This document shows, in pieces, positions 25,875 to 34,155 of a stretch of DNA of 64,000 bases (its first letter is position 1; the number at the start of each line of letters is the position of its first letter). The stretch is from the NCBI GenBank assembly GCA_965199745.1, contig CBDATB010000013.1, forward strand, positions 248,001 to 312,000. The letters are read 5' to 3'. A program made the position numbers and the translations under genes. Origin of the DNA: CBDATB01 sp965199745 (GTDB taxonomy: Bacteria; Bacteroidota; Bacteroidia; Cytophagales; Flammeovirgaceae). A model generated the notes under the pieces. It saw only the letters and a program-made list of their open reading frames with translations. It did not search any database and had not been told where the DNA came from.

Positions 25875-25903
25875 AACGGTTTTTAGCAAGGTCGTTGTAT
25901 AGC
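25847..25903 (+). repeat. attC-like site L (short, ATTAAAAC-loop type)
   Basis: Left core GCATACAAC (25847-25855), perfect arms GCTAAAAACC (25860-25869) and GGTTTTTAGC (25878-25887) around ATTAAAAC, right core GTTGTAT (25894-25900). Left and right cores are also complementary. Confidence 0.82.
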
Positions 25904-25909
25904 GGAAAA

Positions 25910-26085
25910 ATGGCTAATGGAAAGCAAGAAAGAAAGTGGACTCAATATTACGATGAAGGTATATAGCCAGCGAAATGAACTATAAGGAAAGCAAATTGTT
26001 CGGAATTATCAAACTTTGCAAAATGTATTATTCGAATAACCAAGTAGCTGAAGAGGTTTATATCCATTCGGCTAAAGACCAATAG
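25910..26085 (+). pseudogene. MORN-like repeat fragment, copy 1, frameshifted
   Basis: Same coding content as copy 2 at 26153-26329 but one base short after the codon run DEG, which breaks the frame. Starts MANGKQERKWTQYYDEG. Confidence 0.6.
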
Positions 26086-26152
26086 GTTTTACGCTCCATT
26101 TTATAAACAATTACCGTGCTTTTTAAGCTGTCAAAACTTCGGTTGCGGAAAA

Positions 26153-26329
26153 ATGGCTAATGGAAAGCAAGAAAGAAAGTGGACTCAATATTACGATGAA
26201 GGTAATATAGCCAGCGAAATGAACTATAAGGAAAGCAAATTGTTCGGAATTATCAAACTTTGCAAAATGTATTATTCGAATAACCAAGTAGCTGAAGAGG
26301 TTTATATCCATTCGGCTAAAGACCAATAG
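26153..26329 (+). CDS. MORN_2-like (YwqK-type) repeat fragment, copy 2
   Basis: A 58-residue open frame: NGKQERKWTQYYDEGNIASE, then MNYKESKLFGIIKLCKMYYS and NNQVAEEVYIHSAKDQ. The pattern (NG.QE.KW..YY..G.IASE.NYKE.K..G) is that of MORN_2 repeats found in YwqK-type proteins. It is much shorter than full proteins and has no signal peptide, so it is probably a fragment kept open by chance after duplication. Whether it is expressed is unknown. Confidence 0.45.
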   Translation: MANGKQERKWTQYYDEGNIASEMNYKESKLFGIIKLCKMYYSNNQVAEEVYIHSAKDQ

Positions 26330-26450
26330 GTTTTACGCTCCATTTTATAAACAATTACCGTGCTTTTTAAGCTGTCAAAACTTCAGTTGCGGAATAGCTG
26401 CAGAAAAATATTTTTTCATCTTCTCTGCATGTAAATAAAAGCCAAATACA

Positions 26451-26458
26451 TAAATTTG
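26451..26458 (+). promoter_or_regulatory. Putative -7 box upstream of dnaE
   Basis: TAAATTTG matches TAnnTTTG, 94 bases before the dnaE ATG. No convincing TTTG box at the expected distance. It is the first box-like signal after the accessory island. Confidence 0.3.
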
Positions 26459-26552
26459 ACCCAGTATTAAAATACTTTTATAAGTAAAAAACAGTAAGTT
26501 AATCGACAGTTCAATCCAAAAAAGAACTGCACTTTCAATTACCGGTTATTCT

Positions 26553-29500
26553 ATGTATTTAATTTTCGACACAGAGACTACTGGCTTGCCCCGCAATTAC
26601 GATGCACCCGTTAACGATCTAGACAATTGGCCTCGACTCGTCCAGTTGGCTTGGCAGTTGCATAATACCAAAGGTGTTTTATTATCAATTGGCAATTACA
26701 TTATCAAGCCCGAAGGTTTTAGTATTCCTTACAATGCAGAAAAGATTCACGGTATTTCTACAGCGCGCGCCCTAAAACAGGGTCATCCCTTAGTGGAAGT
26801 ACTAGAAAAATTTCGCCGGGATTTGAGCAGTACAAAACTGTTAGTTGGGCATAATATCGATTTTGATATAAAAATTGTTACTGCCGAATTTCTTCGGGCA
26901 AATTTGCAAGATTTGCTGATCGGTGTCCCTTCCATAGATACAAAAGATGAATCCACAGAATATTGCGCTTTGCCCGGTGGGAAAGCAGGAAAATATAAAT
27001 GGCCGACCCTGACGGAGCTACATACAAAACTTTTTGGAAAAGGTTTTGACGACGCACACGATGCAGCTTATGATGTACATGCTACTGCCAAATGCTTTTT
27101 CGGTTTGATTGCAGAAAGAGTCATTGTTTCTTTTGATGGGCAGCTAATCGAAAATATTGCTTATGAAGCTCCCAAGCTTGATAAAGCTAATTTTGCCAAG
27201 GATTCTTCCCAAAAATCGGGTATTGAGCAATTTAAAACCCAGCAACCTGAGCGGCTAATTCCGTTTTCTCATTTACACGTCCATTCACAATTTTCTATTC
27301 TGCAAAGTACTGCTGCTGTCGAGTCGATTTTGAAAAGTGCCAGACAGGCGAGTATGCGGGCAGTAGCTATTACCGACCATGGTAATCTACATGCAGCATT
27401 CAATGCAGTAGCCGGTCAGGGCGAGGATTTGAAAGTAATCATCGGTTGTGAGTTTTATGTTTCAGAAAGACGCCTGAAGCATAAATTCACTAAACAAGAC
27501 CCCGATAAAATATTTTTTCAGGTACTTCTGGCAAAAAACCAGCAAGGCTATATGAACCTCTCGAAATTATCTTCAGTAGGTTTTATTGAGGGTTACTATA
27601 ACCAAATGCCGCGTATTGGTAAAGATTTGATCGTTCAACACAAAGACCATCTGATAGCAACTACCGGTGGGCTAGAGGGTGAGATCCCTCAACTTATCCT
27701 CAACAAAGGCGAAGAACTAGCCGAAGAAGCCTTCCAGTGGTGGCACAACTTATTTGGAGAAGATTTCTACGCCTCACTGCTGCGGCATGGGCTAGAAGAA
27801 GAGAATCGGGTTAATCAGGTATTACTCCGTCTTGCTAAAAAGTATGGCGTAAAACCTATTGCTACTAATAATGTCTACTACATGCAGCAAGCAGATGCTT
27901 ATACGCATGATGTACTCTGGTGCATTAAAGAAGCAAAGCAAATGAATATGTCGGTGGGTAAGGGTAGAAAAAACCGCTTTGCTTTACCCAATACGGAGTT
28001 TTATTTTAAAACTACCCAAGAAATGAATGCTATTTTTGCCGATATACCGCAAGCACTTGCCAACACTAATGATATTGTGGATAAATGCGAACCCATAAAA
28101 CTGAAAAGAGATGTCTTGCTACCTGCTTTTCCCATTCCTGAAACTTTTGAAACACAAGACGAATATTTAAAGTACTTGACCTATCAAGGAGCAACAGTTA
28201 AGTACCAAGACGTAGATGAAAAAGTAAGCAAGCGGATTGATTACGAGCTGGAAATTATCAAAAAAATGAAGTTTCCGGGCTATTTTCTCATTGTACAAGA
28301 TTTGATCAAAGCCAGTCGCAACTTGGGCGTATTTGTAGGGCCGGGAAGAGGATCTGCCGCAGGCTCGGTCGTTGCTTATTGCACGGGCATTACCAATATT
28401 GATCCCATTAAATACAACCTGCTTTTTGAGCGTTTTTTAAACCCAGAGAGGATCTCTATGCCCGATATAGATATTGATTTTGATGATAGAGGTCGGCAAA
28501 AAGTCATTAATTATGTGGTTGAGAGGTACGGAAAAAATCAGGTAGCTCAAATCATTACTTATGGCAAATTGGCAGCAAAAATATCTATCCGCGATGTCGC
28601 TCGCTCGCTAGATCTACCCTTGCCTGCATCACTTGCTCTGGCAAAGAAGATACCTGATACTCCGGGTATTACTTTAAAAAAAAGCTTTGAAGAAGTAGCT
28701 GAATTGAATGATCTGAAAAATCAGAAAGAAGGCCTTGAAAGTCAGGTACTCAAAGTAGCTGAAACGGTAGAAGGATCCGTGAGAGGCACTGGTACGCATG
28801 CTGCCGGTGTAATTATTGCCCCTGATAACTTGATGCAATATGTTCCCGTATGTGTGGCTAAAGATGCTGAATTACTGGTTACCCAGTTCGATGGCAAAGT
28901 GGTAGAAGATGCAGGAATGCTTAAAATGGACTTTTTAGGTCTGAAAACCCTAACAATTATTAAAGATACTTTGAAGTTGGTGAAAAAAAATCGTGGCATT
29001 AGTATTGATATTGATCTAATTCCTTTAGATGATACCAAAGCTTTCGAGCTTTATTGCCAAGCGAAAACTATTGGCACTTTCCAGTTTGAGTCTGAAGGGA
29101 TGCGCATGTATCTCAAAGATCTACAACCTACCAATATTGAAGACCTCATTGCCATGAACGCACTGTATCGCCCGGGTCCGAGGCAGTTTATTCCTAACTT
29201 TATCAACAGAAAGCACGGCAAAGAAAAAGTTGAATACCCACATAAGCTGCTCGAGCCTATTCTCAACTATTCTTACGGAATTATGGTTTATCAAGAACAA
29301 ATTATGCAGGCTGCCCAAATATTAGCTGGCTATACTTTGGGCAAAGCCGATTTGCTCCGTCGGGCGATGGGTAAGAAAGAGATAGAGAAGATGGCTAAGC
29401 ACCGCAAGATTTTTATAGAAGGTGCGGCAAAGAAAAATAGTATAGCAAGCAAGCAAGCAGAAGAAATTTTTGACATCATGGAAAAGTTTGCTTATTATGG

Positions 29501-30719
29501 TTTTAATCGCTCACACTCTGCTGCCTATTCGGTCGTTGCTTATCAAACGGCCTATCTCAAAGCCAACTATGCAGCAGAATATATGGCTGCTGTTCTAAGT
29601 AATTGGTTAGGTAATATCGACAAAATTAGTTCCTTTATGGATGAGTGTCGTGCAATGGGTATACAAGTGCTGCGACCAGATGTTAATGAAAGTGATATAC
29701 GGTTTGATGTTAATCGGCAAGGTGCTATCCGTTTTGGCTTAGGGGCAATTAAGGGTGCGGGCGAAGTAGCCGTAGCTACTATTATCAAAGAACGCCAAGA
29801 AAATGGAACGTATGGAGATATATGGGATTTCCTCGATCGTATTAATTTGAGAGCTGTCAGCAAAAAAACTCTCGAAAGCCTCACCTATGCAGGTGCCTTA
29901 GACTGTTTTGATGATTTGCATCGCGCACAATACCTCCATCAGGAAGAAAATATGAATGGTGTAGAAAGGTTGTTAAAATATGCTTCAAGTTGCCAGACCG
30001 AAAAATTATCGACACAAATTTCTTTGTTTGGCAATAATAGTGCTGCTGCTTTACCCAAGCCCCGTATGCCCGAATGCAAGCCCTGGCCCGACATAGACAA
30101 ACTCAGGTACGAAAGAGAAGTAGTGGGTTTTTATATTAGTGGTCACCCACTAAATCCCTATAAACTAATCCTAAAAAATATTTGTACACCAATTAATCGT
30201 ATACCAGAACATAAGCAAAAAGAAATTAGTGTTGGCGGTATGATTACCTCAGTAGATGTTCGGCACGGAAAAACAGGTGCTGCTTATGCCCGCTTTACAG
30301 TAGAAGACTATGATGGCGCAGTAACGATGCCAGCTTTCTCTGAAATATACACGCGCTTTTCTCCCCTGCTAGAGCAAGGAACTTTTATTTGTGTGAAGGG
30401 TAAAGTAAGAGAAAGATATAACCAACCCGGACAATGGGAACTATTTCCCGCTAAGATTACACCACTTGCAGAATTGAATAATTCTTTTAAGACCGTACAA
30501 TTACAGGCAAATATAGCGGATGTAGATACCAAAGTTATTGATACTTTGCGTAAGATTATTGTACAAAATACAGGAAAATGCACGCTGAAATTTAAAATTC
30601 TTGATACAAAACAGAATATTTCTTTAAATTTGTTCTCTGAAAAATTCAAGGTGAATCCTTTGCCAGAAGTTTTTGAGAAAATAAATGATATAGGCAAATT
30701 TTCTTGTAAAGTAATGTAA
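26553..30719 (+). CDS. dnaE: DNA polymerase III alpha subunit with N-terminal exonuclease
   Basis: Replicative polymerase of 1388 residues. Residues 1-185 form a DnaQ-like 3'-5' exonuclease (FDTETTG at 5-11, GHNIDFD, DDAHDAAYDV). A PHP domain follows near residue 245 (FSHLHVHSQFSIL, TDHGNLHAAF). The polymerase core has GPGRGSAAGSVVAYCTG and the catalytic MPDIDIDFDDRG near residue 635, then an OB fold near 1225 (VGGMITSVDVRHGKTGAAYARF). Exonuclease-fused DnaE is usual in Bacteroidota. It is intact and marks the return to backbone after the island. Confidence 0.95.
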   Translation: MYLIFDTETTGLPRNYDAPVNDLDNWPRLVQLAWQLHNTKGVLLSIGNYIIKPEGFSIPYNAEKIHGISTARALKQGHPLVEVLEKFRRDLSSTKLLVGHNIDFDIKIVTAEFLRANLQDLLIGVPSIDTKDESTEYCALPGGKAGKYKWPTLTELHTKLFGKGFDDAHDAAYDVHATAKCFFGLIAERVIVSFDGQLIENIAYEAPKLDKANFAKDSSQKSGIEQFKTQQPERLIPFSHLHVHSQFSILQSTAAVESILKSARQASMRAVAITDHGNLHAAFNAVAGQGEDLKVIIGCEFYVSERRLKHKFTKQDPDKIFFQVLLAKNQQGYMNLSKLSSVGFIEGYYNQMPRIGKDLIVQHKDHLIATTGGLEGEIPQLILNKGEELAEEAFQWWHNLFGEDFYASLLRHGLEEENRVNQVLLRLAKKYGVKPIATNNVYYMQQADAYTHDVLWCIKEAKQMNMSVGKGRKNRFALPNTEFYFKTTQEMNAIFADIPQALANTNDIVDKCEPIKLKRDVLLPAFPIPETFETQDEYLKYLTYQGATVKYQDVDEKVSKRIDYELEIIKKMKFPGYFLIVQDLIKASRNLGVFVGPGRGSAAGSVVAYCTGITNIDPIKYNLLFERFLNPERISMPDIDIDFDDRGRQKVINYVVERYGKNQVAQIITYGKLAAKISIRDVARSLDLPLPASLALAKKIPDTPGITLKKSFEEVAELNDLKNQKEGLESQVLKVAETVEGSVRGTGTHAAGVIIAPDNLMQYVPVCVAKDAELLVTQFDGKVVEDAGMLKMDFLGLKTLTIIKDTLKLVKKNRGISIDIDLIPLDDTKAFELYCQAKTIGTFQFESEGMRMYLKDLQPTNIEDLIAMNALYRPGPRQFIPNFINRKHGKEKVEYPHKLLEPILNYSYGIMVYQEQIMQAAQILAGYTLGKADLLRRAMGKKEIEKMAKHRKIFIEGAAKKNSIASKQAEEIFDIMEKFAYYGFNRSHSAAYSVVAYQTAYLKANYAAEYMAAVLSNWLGNIDKISSFMDECRAMGIQVLRPDVNESDIRFDVNRQGAIRFGLGAIKGAGEVAVATIIKERQENGTYGDIWDFLDRINLRAVSKKTLESLTYAGALDCFDDLHRAQYLHQEENMNGVERLLKYASSCQTEKLSTQISLFGNNSAAALPKPRMPECKPWPDIDKLRYEREVVGFYISGHPLNPYKLILKNICTPINRIPEHKQKEISVGGMITSVDVRHGKTGAAYARFTVEDYDGAVTMPAFSEIYTRFSPLLEQGTFICVKGKVRERYNQPGQWELFPAKITPLAELNNSFKTVQLQANIADVDTKVIDTLRKIIVQNTGKCTLKFKILDTKQNISLNLFSEKFKVNPLPEVFEKINDIGKFSCKVM

Positions 30720-30788
30720 CTCTCTTAACGGATGCTTGCTACCATCTATTTAAAACGTGTTATTATCTCGAACTAACTTGTATGAAAT

Positions 30789-31916
30789 ATGAAAATTGTA
30801 TTAAATAGCTTGGGTAAAGCACTTATACTGAGTCTTTACTCTTGTATACACTTCCATTTGGGTGCCCAAGACGTCTCCTTAAATCAAACGTATTCTTTTG
30901 AAAAACTCTCGCAAAAGTCTCTTAATATTTTGGCTACTCTACAGCCCTCTAGTGCGAGAGAAGTTGGCGACACTACTTTTACCGTGTACAAGGGAGGAAG
31001 CGTAGATTTTCAAATTTATTTTATTAATAGTGACCAATACGACAATATTTTCAACCCCAGTCCGACCGGTATTTTTATTAATAAAAAACACTTTCTGTTT
31101 TTCTGCGGTATTGAGATGGCCATTCGCCAGAACTTTAGCAATGTGTTGCAATTTTATGAATTTTCCTCTTTGGCAAGAAGGTATCTGATGCTAGCTAGCT
31201 TTCGTGAAGACTGTATTGGCGATGGTTGTCGGTATCGTTGTTATAATGTTTTTGATATTACGGATAAAGAAAATATTACACAGCTTTCTTTTTCTAGCTT
31301 ATTTGAAGGGTATGAGACTTTTGGGGATTTCAATAGCGATGGTATTTTAGATTTTGTTCGTGCTGCCCCCAAACCGCCCAAAGGTTTTCCCGAAGGTAAG
31401 CCTGTGGTTCACTACCTGATCACGGCACATACTATTGTTGCACCCGGAAAGCACAGCCAATTAAAAAATAAACAAGGTCAGCCTTACTATTTATATGTTA
31501 TGGGCGATGAAGAAGTACGCAACTTCAATATTTTGCGGGCAGACTGGTTTTTTAGTGTAAAAGACACCGCAGGACAAGCCATAGGAAAGAAGCCCTATTT
31601 TGGCAAATCATATATTTCTTTCAATCCTTATTATAGACATCTTTACGACCCTGATGGTGTAAGGATAGAGAAAAATAGGTGGTCTTTACAAGTATCAGAA
31701 CTTTCCGACCTCGAATCGGCCAAAGAGCAGTGTCGCAGAATACAAGATCAGGACTTGGACGATGTGTTCATCATGATAGATCAATATGGTGGTGATATTA
31801 AATTCCAAATTTTTATCGGAAACTTCATCAACAAAGAGTTAGCTGTAAAACAGCGAAACGATTTGGCTTCTAAGGGTATATCAGGTAAGCTATTTGATCT
31901 TAAAAATGGCTACTGA
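30789..31916 (+). CDS. Exported protein with SPOR-like C-terminus
   Basis: A 375-residue protein with an export signal ending HLGAQ. A central stretch has FGDFNSDGILDFVRAAP, an FG-GAP-like calcium-loop motif. The C-terminal 75 residues (RWSLQVSELSDLESAKEQCR, then FQIFIGNFINKELAVKQRND) have the spacing of a SPOR domain, which binds denuded peptidoglycan glycans. The domain call is moderate. Unknown overall role; probably periplasmic or surface attached. Confidence 0.6.
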   Translation: MKIVLNSLGKALILSLYSCIHFHLGAQDVSLNQTYSFEKLSQKSLNILATLQPSSAREVGDTTFTVYKGGSVDFQIYFINSDQYDNIFNPSPTGIFINKKHFLFFCGIEMAIRQNFSNVLQFYEFSSLARRYLMLASFREDCIGDGCRYRCYNVFDITDKENITQLSFSSLFEGYETFGDFNSDGILDFVRAAPKPPKGFPEGKPVVHYLITAHTIVAPGKHSQLKNKQGQPYYLYVMGDEEVRNFNILRADWFFSVKDTAGQAIGKKPYFGKSYISFNPYYRHLYDPDGVRIEKNRWSLQVSELSDLESAKEQCRRIQDQDLDDVFIMIDQYGGDIKFQIFIGNFINKELAVKQRNDLASKGISGKLFDLKNGY

Positions 31917-32084
31917 TAAGTATCAAATCTATAAAATAGTTATCCAGCCTCTGTGAGAGAAATTGTGCTGGCTACGGACAATTTGCGATGTATTTTAATG
32001 AATTTTTAACCCCGGTATTGATGTTTATCAGCAGCCGGTACTGTTTTTTAAATTATCCTTTTTATCCAAACAAATTGATAAAAA

Positions 32085-33395
32085 ATGGCACCTAAAAGTA
32101 CGCTATCTGTCCTATTGTATTTTAGCTTTTTTGCAAATATTTGTGCGCAAGCTGGTGAAGATTTAATTGAAAGAGCCGATTTTCTTATGCAGAATAGTCG
32201 TTTTGAAGACGCTCTGCTCATGTTAGATCAGGCATTAAAGAAAAATCCACAACTGTATGAAGCACGTTTTAAAAAGGCAATTTGCTATACCAACAAAGGC
32301 AATTTCAAACAAGCTATTAATGAGCTCGAAAAGGCGGTACTCGTAAAAAAAGATTATTATCAGGCTTACGAGATGCTTGGCAATCTGTACTATCAGGTGA
32401 GGGATGCGCAAAAAGCCGTAGAAAGCTATGAGAGTGCCTATATTTATGACGAAAATATAGAAAATAGGCTGACTTATAAGCTGGAAATCATTGAACTGCT
32501 GAACATATTGAATAAATATGTACAAACTAAAAAGCATATCGATGACGCCAGACAAATTGTACCCGATTTGTTTGACCTACTATTTGCTGAGGCTAAATAC
32601 TACAACGAGGTGGAGCAATATGATAAAGCACTAGAGTTATTTGATAAAATTATTGATGATGTTGAACCTGTACAAGGTAATGAAAAGTACTTTTTTGAAT
32701 ACGGCTTAGCCCTACACCATACTGGCAGCTATGAGAAAGCTGCAGAAGCATTTAAAAAAGCAGATGATGGAGAGTTTAGGTTGAAAATAAAACAGTTCTC
32801 TCCTGATTTTTATTTTGGGCTTGCAGATGCCTATTATCAAGTATTTGCCTACGATTTATGTGAAAAATACCTGAACATACTCATTAAGTTAGGTCCTAAT
32901 AATACGAAGGCTTATGAACTTCAAAAAAAATTGACTAATGCAAAAGCAGATAAATCAAAAGCTATACTAATTCAAGAGAAAATTATTAAAAATGAGAAAA
33001 GCCCCAGTGTTTTAGAAGATAGCTACTATGACTTAGCGGTGCTATGGTACCAAAATCAGGAATATGAATTTGCTATTACTGCCTCAAATAACAGCTTGGA
33101 AGTTAATCCGCTGAATTTAAATGTGATTTTCATTAAAGCCATGAGCGAGTACAAGCTGATGAAAGCCGAAGAGGCTACAGAAGTATTGAGCAGGGCGGTG
33201 AGAAGTCCCAAAATGAATACCCAAACAAAAACTAAGTTTAACTTTGCACTAGGGCTAATTTATGAAAATGCTAACAGGTATCAGGACGCCGTTGAGGCTT
33301 ACAAATCGGCACTCAATGGATCTTTTAAAAATGCAGCAGGCTACGAGCTAAACCATTTATTTAGGGTGATGCAAATGAAAGAGATAGAGAAATAA
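32085..33395 (+). CDS. Exported tetratricopeptide repeat protein
   Basis: A 436-residue protein with a signal peptide (VLLYFSFFANICAQ) followed by about nine TPR units, e.g. RFEDALLMLDQALKKNPQLY, NFKQAINELEKAVLVKKDYY and EVEQYDKALELFDKIID. It should act as a protein-binding scaffold in the periplasm. It sits 26 bp before another TPR gene, and the glycosyltransferase gene follows closely, so the three may be one operon. Confidence 0.8.
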   Translation: MAPKSTLSVLLYFSFFANICAQAGEDLIERADFLMQNSRFEDALLMLDQALKKNPQLYEARFKKAICYTNKGNFKQAINELEKAVLVKKDYYQAYEMLGNLYYQVRDAQKAVESYESAYIYDENIENRLTYKLEIIELLNILNKYVQTKKHIDDARQIVPDLFDLLFAEAKYYNEVEQYDKALELFDKIIDDVEPVQGNEKYFFEYGLALHHTGSYEKAAEAFKKADDGEFRLKIKQFSPDFYFGLADAYYQVFAYDLCEKYLNILIKLGPNNTKAYELQKKLTNAKADKSKAILIQEKIIKNEKSPSVLEDSYYDLAVLWYQNQEYEFAITASNNSLEVNPLNLNVIFIKAMSEYKLMKAEEATEVLSRAVRSPKMNTQTKTKFNFALGLIYENANRYQDAVEAYKSALNGSFKNAAGYELNHLFRVMQMKEIEK

Positions 33396-33421
33396 TTTAG
33401 ATAAATATTGATTACTTACTT

Positions 33422-34144
33422 ATGAAAACAAAGCAGAAAACTAAAAAAAAACAGCAGCATAAAGAAAGTTTACTAGAAAGTTCAGACTTGCTGCAGAATC
33501 AGATAGATAAGACTCCTGAATTTATACTGGCGCACAAAAATACTATTACAGCCGTTCTCTCAGCTATTGCCCTTGTTGTTGGCAGTATATTTCTGTACAA
33601 ATATTATGTAAATCAGCAAAATATAGCAGCACAATCTCAGCTCTTTCCTGCTATATTTTTATTTGAGAAAGGCTCACTAGAGCAGGCACTCTTGGGTGAT
33701 GGCGGTAACTTCACAGATGGTTTGTTGGCAATTAGTGACGAGTATAGCACAACAGATGCTGCTAATTTAGCTAATTTTTATATTGGTGCTATCTACCTCA
33801 AACAAGCTAACTACGAGGAGGCAATTAGTTATCTGAAAAAGTTTAGCGGCGATGACTACCTAATTCAAGGCAGGGTTTACAGCCTAATTGCAGATGCTTA
33901 CTTGGAACAAGAAAATATTCAAGAAGCCGTAAATTATTATAAAAAAGCCATCGCCTATAAACCAAATGAACAATTTACTCCCGATTATTTAATCAAACTA
34001 GCACTCGCTTACGAGATGACAGAAAATTATCAAGAAGCTATTAATACTTACGATAAAGTAGTCAATGAATATAATGCTAGTCCGCAAGTTAATAAAGCAA
34101 AGAAATTTTTGGCCAAGCTATCTGCGGTTGCCGAAAGTAATTGA
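33422..34144 (+). CDS. Membrane-anchored TPR protein (YfgM-like layout)
   Basis: A 240-residue protein with a Lys-rich cytoplasmic start, one membrane helix at about residues 42-62 (TAVLSAIALVVGSIFLYKYYV) and TPR repeats outside (YEEAISYLKKF, IQEAVNYYKKAIAYKP, YQEAINTYDKVVNEYN). This is the layout of YfgM, a Sec-translocon partner, but sequence alone does not prove that role. Probably co-transcribed with the upstream TPR gene. Confidence 0.75.
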   Translation: MKTKQKTKKKQQHKESLLESSDLLQNQIDKTPEFILAHKNTITAVLSAIALVVGSIFLYKYYVNQQNIAAQSQLFPAIFLFEKGSLEQALLGDGGNFTDGLLAISDEYSTTDAANLANFYIGAIYLKQANYEEAISYLKKFSGDDYLIQGRVYSLIADAYLEQENIQEAVNYYKKAIAYKPNEQFTPDYLIKLALAYEMTENYQEAINTYDKVVNEYNASPQVNKAKKFLAKLSAVAESN

Positions 34145-34155
34145 GTATCTAACTC

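Larger units (their letters stand above)
7275..25903 (+). mobile_element. Integron-like gene cassette array without an intact integrase
   Basis: About 18.6 kb in which all recognisable genes lie on the + strand, separated by at least thirteen imperfect inverted repeats (54-136 bp, listed one by one) that end in a GTTRRRY-type core. Cargo is unrelated and cassette-like: toxin-antitoxin pairs, restriction-modification genes, glycan-modifying enzymes and small hypotheticals. No intact tyrosine recombinase is present, only two copies of a recombinase 3' fragment. Known integrons without a local integrase are called CALINs. Calling this one is an inference from structure; no attI or intI was found. 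Confidence 0.72.
25902..26388 (+). repeat. Tandem duplication, two copies of about 243 bp
   Basis: 25902-26144 and 26145-26388 are nearly identical; copy 1 lacks one A in the GAAGGTAATATAG stretch. A third unit begins (GCGGAA) at about 26389 and stops. The second and third units are each preceded by GTT (GTTGCGGAA), so the unit boundaries resemble attC cores. Confidence 0.9.

Noticed and set aside
26553..30719. Exonuclease-polymerase fusion in dnaE as a novelty.
   Set aside because: This architecture is the common one for DnaE in Bacteroidota.
32000..32060. CCGG-bounded hairpin followed by T run as a terminator.
   Set aside because: The stem is discontinuous (CCGG plus TGAT/ATCA) and the pairing weak; not listed.
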